6,477 bases of DNA from contig WLQO01000064.1 in assembly GCA_009698295.1 (NCBI GenBank), positions 1 through 6,477 on the forward strand. The letters run 5' to 3'. Below are positions 1-6,477 of this stretch, one piece after another. Source of the stretch: Actinomycetota bacterium (GTDB lineage: Bacteria; Actinomycetota; Actinomycetes; Nanopelagicales; Nanopelagicaceae). The notes beneath the pieces are model-generated. The model saw nothing but the letters and a program-made list of their open reading frames with translations, searched no databases and was not told the origin of the DNA. Position numbers and translations under genes: made by a program. How positions within the stretch are numbered: the stretch's first letter is position 1; each line of letters starts with the position of its first letter.

Positions 1-1
1 A

Positions 2-676
2 GTAGTTATCAAGAAGATTGATGGCAAAGTCCACGAACCGATGGAGCGTTTAACAATTGATGCACCTGAGGAATATCTCGGTGTTCTTACACAATTGATG
101 GCGCTACGTAAAGGTCGCATGGAACAAATGGTTAACCACGGAACTGGTTGGATCCGCCTGGATTACCGCGTTCCATCACGTGGCTTAATTGGTTTCCGTA
201 CTGAGTTCTTAACTGAAACTCGCGGCACAGGTTTGCTCCACCACGTATTCGATGGTTACGAAGCATGGCATGGCGATATCCGTACTCGCGGAACAGGATC
301 TCTTGTTTCAGATCGCATCGGCGTTGTTACTTCTTATGCGTTGTACGGAACACAAGATCGGGGCAGCATCTTCGTTGAACCAGGCGATGAAGTTTACGAA
401 GGCATGGTTATCGGCGAGAACTCACGTTCTGAAGATATGGACGTTAACTGTGTGCGCGAAAAGAAGTTAACAAATATGCGCGCATCAGGTACTGATGAAT
501 CAGAGCGTTTGATTCCACCTAAGAAGTTAAATATGGAAGGCGCTCTCGAATTCTGTCGTGAAGATGAATGCGTAGAAGTGACTCCAGCGGTTGTTCGAAT
601 CCGCAAGGTAACCCTCAACGGTGATGAGCGCGCCCGCGCGACATCGCGTGCCAAGAAGGCGAACCAAACTTCCTAA
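2..676 (+). CDS. typA: Ribosome-associated translational GTPase TypA/BipA, C-terminal part (5' truncated by window edge)
   Basis: TypA/BipA is a cytoplasmic GTPase of the EF-G/LepA family that binds the 70S ribosome and supports 50S assembly and growth under stress or cold. Only the last 224 residues are present. The frame is open from base 2 ([16 protein letters not shown]), so the ATG at 41 is an internal methionine, not the start. The family is usually about 600-640 aa, so roughly the last third is seen. The fragment holds the EF-G-like domain V (from about fragment residue 15, [15 protein letters not shown]) and then the BipA-specific C-terminal domain. The diagnostic stretches are [42 protein letters not shown] and [13 protein letters not shown], followed by [15 protein letters not shown] and the basic tail. 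The GTP-binding domain and its G motifs lie upstream of the window, so they cannot be checked. The gene ends in TAA, 50 bp before adnA on the same strand. A joint transcript is possible but not shown. Confidence 0.96.
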   Translation, partial: VVIKKIDGKVHEPMERLTIDAPEEYLGVLTQLMALRKGRMEQMVNHGTGWIRLDYRVPSRGLIGFRTEFLTETRGTGLLHHVFDGYEAWHGDIRTRGTGSLVSDRIGVVTSYALYGTQDRGSIFVEPGDEVYEGMVIGENSRSEDMDVNCVREKKLTNMRASGTDESERLIPPKKLNMEGALEFCREDECVEVTPAVVRIRKVTLNGDERARATSRAKKANQTS

Positions 677-726
677 ATCTCGCTTATATGGAATAAAAGT
701 CAGCCCTGTGGGGTTCAATACCTCAT
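677..726 (+). other. Short typA-adnA intergenic spacer with small hairpin, no clear promoter or terminator
   Basis: This 50-bp spacer is A/T-rich in its first half (TTATATGGAATAAAAG, 684-699). It then has a small potential stem: 702-706 (AGCCC) can pair with 711-715 (GGGTT, with one G-T pair) around a TGTG loop. No run of T follows, so it does not look like an intrinsic terminator. No convincing -35/-10 pair is visible. The G run at 710-713 is the only Shine-Dalgarno-like stretch, but it sits 13 bases from the adnA ATG, which is long, and it is inside the hairpin. The simplest reading is read-through from typA with weak initiation at adnA. A leaderless or weak internal promoter cannot be excluded. 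Confidence 0.3.
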
Positions 727-3700
727 ATGACCAACCCCTCCATCAAGCTAACGCAGAGCCCTGCTGGGCCAGCGCCGGTGGAGTTGGATCCGCAACAAGC
801 TAAAGCAGCATCGCATCGCGGTACGCCTTTATTTATTGCAGGTGGTCCAGGCACAGGCAAGACATCAGTATTAATTGAAGCCGCGGTATCTCGCATAAAT
901 TCTGGACAGAGCCCTGATTCAATTTTATTGCTGACTTATGGACGCCAGAGAGCATCTGAAATGCGCGATGCAATTGCACTTCGAACGACAACGACTGCGC
1001 ACGAACCACTAGCTCGCACCTTCCACTCACTTGCTTATTCAATTCTTAAGATGAATACTGGCGAAACTTATTACGAACCAATTTTGTTATCAGGACCAGA
1101 ACAAGAAAATTTCTTAGAACAATTACTTCAGGGCGATGTATCCGATGGCTATCGCCAATGGCCTGCTGATTTACACGATGGCGAAGATAAGAAAGGCAAT
1201 CCACTTTTAACGCAAGGTTTTATCCGCGAACTGCGTGACCTAATCATGCGCGCCAACGAACGAGGAATTACCCCTGAGCAATTGGCAACACGTGGCCAGC
1301 AAGTTGGAGAAAAATATTGGGCGCCAGCAGCAGATTTCTGGTTGCGTTACAAACAAGTTATGGCGATCCGCGAAGATGCGGCAGGCGATGCCAAGATGCG
1401 CATCGATCCATCAGAGCTGATCAGCATCACAATTGCATATTTAAAATCTAACGAGACTTTGCGCGCCCAATTGCAAGCGCGCTTTAAAACGATCATGGTC
1501 GATGAGTTCCAAGAAAGTGATCCCGCACAGCGAGAGCTATTGGCGCTAATTTGCGGCAGTGATTTGGTAATTGCCTACGATGGCGATTCTGCCGTTGGTC
1601 GCTTCCGTGGAGCAGATCCAGATGGTTTAAAGAGTGAAGTTGATAAGTACGTGGCAAAAGGTGCGACGCAAATTACTCTGACAAATTCTTATCGCAGCCG
1701 CCCAGAAATAATTGATATCGGCCAATCCGTAACTTCACAATTTCGTGCACCATCACCGACTCGTCAGCGCACCTGCACATATGGGGAAAAACCAGCGCTA
1801 GATAAGGCTTTTGATGTAGCCCGCCTGCGTTCGCAATCTGAAGAAGCGCAATACATCGCCTACCATTTCAAACGCGCACATTTAATGCACGGGATTCCTT
1901 ACTCGCAAATGGCGGTCATCTTGCGAACCGCAGGCACTCAAGCCAGCGCTCTGCGACGTGCATTTGCTCAAGTATCTATTCCGGTGGCTGGTGATCTCGA
2001 AGCTTTATCCACTAACCCTGCGATCGCGCCATTTATTTTGCTGGCACGCGTTGCAACAGGTGATCAACCTCTAAATCTTGATACCTGCGAACGCTTATTG
2101 ATCTCTGAATTCGGTGGAGCAGATGCTATTTCGCTTCGTCGTGTGCGTACTGCGCTACTGGAAGCACGTGATGAAGCCAGCGACACCCGTGGTGGAACTC
2201 AGATGCTTATTGATGCAATCGATAAAGGTGATATCCCAATCGAAGATAGCGCATCGCTCACACGTATATATGAACTTTTGGCGCATGCTCGTAAATCACT
2301 ATATAAAAAGGCTGCGCGAGCGGAAGATTTACTTTGGGCAATTTGGGATAACGCTAAGACTAGCGATAATGAAAAGCTGAGCACTGCTTGGCGAAACTCC
2401 GCTCTGCGTGGTGGAAATCGCGGCGCATCGGCTGATCGCGACTTAGATGCGATGATTCAACTCTTTGACGGTGCACAACGCTTTACGGAACGCTTTCCGT
2501 ATTCCAAACCATCTGCTTATTTAGATGAGTTGGCGCGCGAATCAATCGTTGGTGACATCATCACATCACAAGGCGTTCGACCTGATGTTGTAGAAATCGT
2601 GACAGTTCATTCTGCAAAGGGGCGACAATGGGAGCTAGTTGCAGTGGCTGGCTTGCAAGAAGGTGTTTGGCCAAATCTGCGCCAACGCAGTTCACTTTTG
2701 GGCAGCGAACGTTTGGTGGAACGCGAACGCCATGGAGATTTAGCGCGCGTGGAGCTCGATGTAATCGCGGCTAGTGCGCTGGCAGAAGATGAGCGGCGCC
2801 TGTTGCACGTGGCTGTAACCCGCGCCCGCCAAGGTTTAATCGTTACCGCCGTTCAACGAGAAGATGACGAACCATCTGCATATTTTGAAGAGCTAGATAA
2901 GAACTCTGGACTTGAAGATGCGCCAATTACTGAAGTACCACGACCGCTGACAACATCTGCTTTAGTCGCGACCTTGCGCCAAAACTTAAGTGGCGCACAG
3001 GCAGATACTGCAGCAACTTTGTTAAAGACCCTGGCCCAATCAGATATCCATTCAGCAGATCCGAAAAATTGGACCGGATCACTTGCGCTCTCATCCACCG
3101 AACCAGTTGTTCCCGCAGATGGCGAAGTTCAAGTTTCACCAAGCGGCGCCGAAAACTTTACCGAATGTGGAGTCAAATGGTTCCTCGAAAAAAATGGTGG
3201 CACAAACGGTGATTCAACCGCCCAGATTTTAGGTTCGGCAATTCACGAATTTGCTCGTATCAAAGTAGAAGAACCTGGAATTTCAGATGCTGACTTAATT
3301 GCAAAGTTGCAGAGCTCTTGGTCTTTGATCGACCCTAGCGATGGATGGGTAAGCACAACTGCGTTAAAGCGGGCGATCAAGATGCTAGAACGTTTTGCCA
3401 GATATCACGCCGCTTCACCACGCGAAGTAGCCGGTGTGGAGCTTTCCTTCACAATCAAAGTCGGTCGCGCTGAAATCCGCGGCAACGTTGATCGTATTGA
3501 AGTCGACTCTGATGGTAATTTCTATGTTATTGATTTTAAGACCGGTAAAAATACAATCACTAAAGATAAGGCGAAAGAGAACCTGCAACTGGCTTGTTAT
3601 CAATTGGCAGTTGCCCTTGATGGCTTTGAGAAGAAGCTATCTGGCAGCAAATCAACTGGCGCCGAACTTGTCTATCTCGCATCTGATTCAGTAAAGGTCA

Positions 3701-3873
3701 CAACTCTTCAACAATTTGTTATCGATGAAGTTGCTGTCAAAGCGAAGATTGAGGAAATTGCCGTTGGTATGGGCGCCGCAACTTTCCAAGCCCGGATCAA
3801 TAAAATGTGCGAAAAATGTGTAGTAAAGGCGGCTTGTCCGATCCAAAATGAAGGTCGGGCGGTGATCGAATGA
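727..3873 (+). CDS. adnA: AdnA subunit of the AdnAB double-strand-break resecting helicase-nuclease (UvrD-like motor plus RecB-like nuclease)
   Basis: AdnA pairs with AdnB to bind DNA ends, unwind them with ATP and cut the strands for recombination. The protein is 1048 aa, close to mycobacterial AdnA. Motor motifs: possible Q-motif glutamine Q24; Walker A GGPGTGKT at 39-46 (K45); DE-box DEFQE at 259-263; motif III region YDGDSAVGRFRGA at 284-296; motif IV NSYRSR around R323; motif V HSAKGRQW at 628-635; motif VI VAVTRAR at 695-701. The nuclease module follows a linker: H840 in GSAIHEF, D922 in GNVDRIE, D936 and K938 in IDFKTGK, Q954 and Y958 in QLACYQLA. C814 plus C1028, C1031 and C1037 (CxxCx5C) match an iron-sulfur staple. 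Motif III lacks the usual G and Q, so this motor may be weak or inactive. In mycobacteria AdnA is the lagging subunit and its nuclease cuts the 5' strand. ATG 727 is chosen because an in-frame TAA at 694 leaves only a CTG upstream and the Q-motif follows closely. A UvrD/PD-(D/E)XK helicase of unnamed type is the fallback call. Confidence 0.93.
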   Translation: MTNPSIKLTQSPAGPAPVELDPQQAKAASHRGTPLFIAGGPGTGKTSVLIEAAVSRINSGQSPDSILLLTYGRQRASEMRDAIALRTTTTAHEPLARTFHSLAYSILKMNTGETYYEPILLSGPEQENFLEQLLQGDVSDGYRQWPADLHDGEDKKGNPLLTQGFIRELRDLIMRANERGITPEQLATRGQQVGEKYWAPAADFWLRYKQVMAIREDAAGDAKMRIDPSELISITIAYLKSNETLRAQLQARFKTIMVDEFQESDPAQRELLALICGSDLVIAYDGDSAVGRFRGADPDGLKSEVDKYVAKGATQITLTNSYRSRPEIIDIGQSVTSQFRAPSPTRQRTCTYGEKPALDKAFDVARLRSQSEEAQYIAYHFKRAHLMHGIPYSQMAVILRTAGTQASALRRAFAQVSIPVAGDLEALSTNPAIAPFILLARVATGDQPLNLDTCERLLISEFGGADAISLRRVRTALLEARDEASDTRGGTQMLIDAIDKGDIPIEDSASLTRIYELLAHARKSLYKKAARAEDLLWAIWDNAKTSDNEKLSTAWRNSALRGGNRGASADRDLDAMIQLFDGAQRFTERFPYSKPSAYLDELARESIVGDIITSQGVRPDVVEIVTVHSAKGRQWELVAVAGLQEGVWPNLRQRSSLLGSERLVERERHGDLARVELDVIAASALAEDERRLLHVAVTRARQGLIVTAVQREDDEPSAYFEELDKNSGLEDAPITEVPRPLTTSALVATLRQNLSGAQADTAATLLKTLAQSDIHSADPKNWTGSLALSSTEPVVPADGEVQVSPSGAENFTECGVKWFLEKNGGTNGDSTAQILGSAIHEFARIKVEEPGISDADLIAKLQSSWSLIDPSDGWVSTTALKRAIKMLERFARYHAASPREVAGVELSFTIKVGRAEIRGNVDRIEVDSDGNFYVIDFKTGKNTITKDKAKENLQLACYQLAVALDGFEKKLSGSKSTGAELVYLASDSVKVTTLQQFVIDEVAVKAKIEEIAVGMGAATFQARINKMCEKCVVKAACPIQNEGRAVIE
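3861..3873 (+). promoter_or_regulatory. adnA-adnB stop/start overlap (ATGA) with nearby weak ribosome binding site
   Basis: The last adnA codon and TGA stop (3871-3873) overlap the adnB ATG (3870-3872) as ATGA. A GGTGAT stretch (3861-3866) lies 3 bases before the ATG and an AAGG (3851-3854) lies 15 bases before it. Neither is an ideal Shine-Dalgarno site, so re-initiation by ribosomes finishing adnA is the likely way adnB is translated. Such coupling would keep the two subunits of the heterodimer in balance. The overlap is seen directly; the coupling is inferred. Confidence 0.65.
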
Positions 3874-6477
3874 TCGAGAAATATTCACCGCAAGATATAG
3901 CCGCTGCCTTGCAGAAAGTAGGCGCAAAGGTTTATGACCCAACGCCAGAACAGAGCGCGATTATCTCGATCAGAACTAATCCACTTGAGCCCGCTGTAGT
4001 GATAGCCGGTGCGGGCTCCGGCAAGACCGAGACAATGGCTGCGCGCGTTATTTATCTGGTGGCAAATGGTTTCGCTCGTCCTGATCAAATTTTGGGACTT
4101 ACCTTTACGCGCAAAGCTGCTGGTGAACTTGCGGTTCGTATTCGCACCCGCTTGCGCCAATTGCGCGCTGCTAATTTAATTCCGGCAAATACACCGCTAG
4201 AAGTTTCAGTGACTACTTATCACTCATATGCAGCGCGTTTGTTATCAGAACATTCCATCCGCTTTGGTATTGATGCTGACATTTCTCCAATGGGAGATGC
4301 GGCGATGTGGCAGTTAGCCAATGATGTGGTTCGCAATTGGGACGATGCAACATACACAAATGAATCTGCCATCAGCACAGTCGTCGATGATTTGTTAGGT
4401 CTAACGAAATTGATGTTAGAACATCAAGTAAAGCCAGATGAGATTGAAGCCGCTGACCTGGCAGTGCTGCAGGAACTTTCAACTATGAGCGGTGATTTAA
4501 ATGATCAAGTACGTCGGGTTAATCGCGTACTGACTCAACGCATTGGTCTCTTGCCGATGGTGGCGAGTTTTATTGAACGTCGCCAGCAATCTGGACAACT
4601 CTCATTTGATGATCAGATGTCACTTGCGGCAGATATCGCAGTTAACTTCGCCGATGTAGGTGAGTTAGAACGCGCTAAATATTCTGTGGTTCTCCTCGAT
4701 GAATATCAAGATACTTCGCAATCTCAGGTGCGCATGCTCTCTTCTCTCTTTGGCGCGGGCCATCCCGTGATGGCAGTTGGCGATCCTTGCCAAGCGATCT
4801 ACACCTGGCGCGGAGCATCTGCCGGCACAATCAACTCATTTAATAGCTATTTCCCTAAGGTTTCTGGGCAAAATGGAGCAGAACGATATTCACTGCTCAC
4901 AACTTTCCGCAACGATAAATCAATCTTGGAACTTGCCAACGTTGTCTCTTCACAAATTCGCGCCGAAGGTGGAGCAGATGTGGCACCACTTACACCACGT
5001 CCTGACGCCGGCGCGGGAAACCTAGTTTGTGGCGTCTTTGAAACTATGGGAGCCGAAGCGCAAGCGATTGCAGATTACTTTGCACCTTTATGGTTTGATG
5101 AGAAACGTTTAGCAACACCGGCGCCGAAGCGAACCACATTTGCAGTTTTGGTTCGCAAACGTTCACAAATCGCTGCGATCGAAAGCGCACTTCGATCTGC
5201 GGGAATGCCGGTGGATGTAATCGGCCTCGGTGGCTTAATCCATGTTCCTGAAGTCGCCGATATCGTCGCGCTCTTAAAGGTAATCGCAGATCCCGATGCC
5301 GGTGCTTCGCTAATGCGCCACTTGACTGGTCCACGTATCAACTTGGGCGCAAAAGATTTAGCAGCACTTGGCGCATACTCACGTAATCGCGCTAAAGGAT
5401 CGCGCGCTGAAAGTAAATCGTTAATTAAGAAGATCGCTGCAGGAAATCCAGATCGCGCAGAAGCCGATGATCAATTCTTAGGTTCGTTAATCGATACCTT
5501 AGATGAAATCGAAAAGAGCGACCGCAAAACATTTACTGAAGTTGGCTACAACCGGTTAAAGACATTTGCCGCCGACTTGCGCCGCCTTCGCTCGCGCGCA
5601 GGTGGAACTATCACCGATTTAATAAATGAAATTGAACGTTATCTTGCACTTGAAGAAGAAGTTATGTTGCGCGATGGCACTGGCTCGGGCCGCCGCCACA
5701 TCGATCGATTCTTAGATGAAGCTGGAAAATTCGCACGCAGTGGCGGAACGCTTTCATCGTTCTTGCAATGGCTAGATATCACCGGCGAAGAAGAAGGTGG
5801 GTTGAAATCAGCCGCACCTGAAGTGCGCAGCGATGTTGTACAGATCCTGACCGTGCATATGTCGAAGGGCGCCGAATGGGATGTCGTTGCTGTTCCAGGC
5901 TTAGCAGAAGGCACTTTTCCAGGTATAAATAAATCAGATCCCGATAACTGGATCACCAACGAGAAACATATCCCTTTCCAACTGCGAGGAGATCGCGCAG
6001 AACTTCCCCTGTTCTCATTTAACGGCGCAACTAAAAACTCTGAAGCAAAGAAAGCGATTGAGGCATACGGCAAAGTTTGTAACGCCACAAAAGTTCGGGA
6101 AGAGATCCGCTTAGGTTATGTGGCATTTACACGGGCACGTACCCACTTGATAGCAACTACATCTTGGTGGCGCGATGGCGCTGATTGGGTTGCTCCATCT
6201 TCAATCTTTGAACAAGTTGCCTTGGTTGCACAGCGCTCTGGAACTATTTTAAATAACGCAGAACAACCCGAGGATGATGCTAAGAATCCCAAGTTGGAAA
6301 ATCCCGAAACCGGAATTTGGCCGCGCGATCCGCTGGGAGATAAGCGCTCAGCCTTTACCGCCAAGGTCAAGGCGGTGGAAAGTGCAAAAGCGATCGACTT
6401 AGATAAATTTGCCGGTACCGATTTGGAAATCATCTCTTGGGTAGATGATGCTAAAGCGCTAATTAATGAAGGTAACC
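3870..6477 (+). CDS. adnB: AdnB subunit of the AdnAB helicase-nuclease, N-terminal motor part (3' truncated by window edge)
   Basis: The frame is open from ATG 3870 to the window end, giving 869 complete codons and no stop. It is a UvrD/Rep-type superfamily 1 motor with every key motif intact: Q-motif YDPTPEQ (Q28); Walker A AGAGSGKT at 46-53 (K52); motif Ia LTFTRKAA at 77-84; Walker B LLDEYQDT with D277 and E278; motif III GDPCQAIYTWRGA at 304-316 (Q308); motif IV TFRN with R347; motif V HMSKGAEWD at 663-671; motif VI VAFTRAR at 751-757. In mycobacteria AdnB is the leading 3'-to-5' motor and provides the ATPase that drives unwinding, which agrees with this intact set. The residues after motif VI include GIWPRDPLG, a linker towards the nuclease domain. 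Mycobacterial AdnB is about 1100 aa, so about 200-230 residues, including the RecB-like nuclease, should lie beyond base 6477. Position directly after adnA separates it from ordinary PcrA/UvrD helicases, which lack the nuclease. Confidence 0.94.
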   Translation, partial: MIEKYSPQDIAAALQKVGAKVYDPTPEQSAIISIRTNPLEPAVVIAGAGSGKTETMAARVIYLVANGFARPDQILGLTFTRKAAGELAVRIRTRLRQLRAANLIPANTPLEVSVTTYHSYAARLLSEHSIRFGIDADISPMGDAAMWQLANDVVRNWDDATYTNESAISTVVDDLLGLTKLMLEHQVKPDEIEAADLAVLQELSTMSGDLNDQVRRVNRVLTQRIGLLPMVASFIERRQQSGQLSFDDQMSLAADIAVNFADVGELERAKYSVVLLDEYQDTSQSQVRMLSSLFGAGHPVMAVGDPCQAIYTWRGASAGTINSFNSYFPKVSGQNGAERYSLLTTFRNDKSILELANVVSSQIRAEGGADVAPLTPRPDAGAGNLVCGVFETMGAEAQAIADYFAPLWFDEKRLATPAPKRTTFAVLVRKRSQIAAIESALRSAGMPVDVIGLGGLIHVPEVADIVALLKVIADPDAGASLMRHLTGPRINLGAKDLAALGAYSRNRAKGSRAESKSLIKKIAAGNPDRAEADDQFLGSLIDTLDEIEKSDRKTFTEVGYNRLKTFAADLRRLRSRAGGTITDLINEIERYLALEEEVMLRDGTGSGRRHIDRFLDEAGKFARSGGTLSSFLQWLDITGEEEGGLKSAAPEVRSDVVQILTVHMSKGAEWDVVAVPGLAEGTFPGINKSDPDNWITNEKHIPFQLRGDRAELPLFSFNGATKNSEAKKAIEAYGKVCNATKVREEIRLGYVAFTRARTHLIATTSWWRDGADWVAPSSIFEQVALVAQRSGTILNNAEQPEDDAKNPKLENPETGIWPRDPLGDKRSAFTAKVKAVESAKAIDLDKFAGTDLEIISWVDDAKALINEGN

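Noticed and set aside
684..699. A/T-rich stretch as an adnA promoter
   Set aside because: The best -10-like hexamer (TATATG, 685-690) matches four of six bases, and no -35-like element lies 16-18 bases upstream.
702..715. Hairpin as a typA intrinsic terminator
   Set aside because: The stem is only five pairs including one G-T, and no T run follows it.
3885..4160. 91-codon open frame on the minus strand near the adnA-adnB junction
   Set aside because: It lies opposite the adnB Q-motif, Walker A and motif Ia, whose plus-strand reading is strong.
5639..6088. 149-codon open frame on the minus strand
   Set aside because: It lies opposite adnB, including the region coding motif V (HMSKGAEWD) and the conserved flanking residues. 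The translation is rich in Ser and Pro with no recognisable domain, so it is a shadow of the real gene.
6116..6433. 105-codon open frame on the minus strand
   Set aside because: It lies opposite the adnB motif VI region (VAFTRAR) and linker. It has no recognisable family, and the plus frame is clearly coding.
727..6477. AddAB, RecBCD or a phage/plasmid defence helicase instead of AdnAB
   Set aside because: Two adjacent UvrD-like motor proteins, the first about 1050 aa with its own C-terminal iron-staple nuclease, and the second with a canonical motor, match AdnAB. There is no RecC- or RecD-like protein and no mobile-element signature.

Overview
The window holds three plus-strand genes packed head to tail: the 3' end of typA (bipA), a complete adnA, and the first 869 codons of adnB. 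adnB runs off the right edge. I saw no RNA gene, mobile element, CRISPR array or long repeat. The only gap between genes is 50 bp (677-726).

AdnA and AdnB are the two subunits of the heterodimeric helicase-nuclease that resects DNA double-strand breaks for recombination in actinobacteria. It fills the role that RecBCD or AddAB plays elsewhere. Both subunits read here as UvrD-like superfamily 1 motors. AdnA also carries a complete RecB-like nuclease module at its C-terminus, with four cysteines arranged as in iron-sulfur 'staple' nucleases. The AdnB nuclease module would lie past the window. The adnA stop and adnB start overlap as ATGA, which suits coupled translation of two proteins needed in equal amounts.

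The two motors are not equivalent in sequence. AdnB has every ATPase motif intact. AdnA keeps Walker A, DE-box, IV, V and VI but has a damaged motif III (the usual GDxxQ-type core has lost its glycine and glutamine). This fits the established picture in mycobacteria, where AdnB supplies the motor power and AdnA is a lagging, largely vestigial motor whose nuclease cuts the 5' strand.

The organism is very probably an actinobacterium. AdnAB is essentially an actinobacterial enzyme, and the TypA fragment has actinobacterial-looking wording (for example [13 protein letters not shown]). The base composition looks only about half G+C, with many A/T-ending codons (GAA, GCA, TTA) and short gaps. That argues against high-GC soil actinomycetes and points towards a streamlined low-GC lineage such as freshwater acI (Nanopelagicales). 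The lineage is inference only.

I did not find a previously undescribed system. The main interest is motor asymmetry within a compact AdnAB operon, and the placement of that operon directly behind typA.
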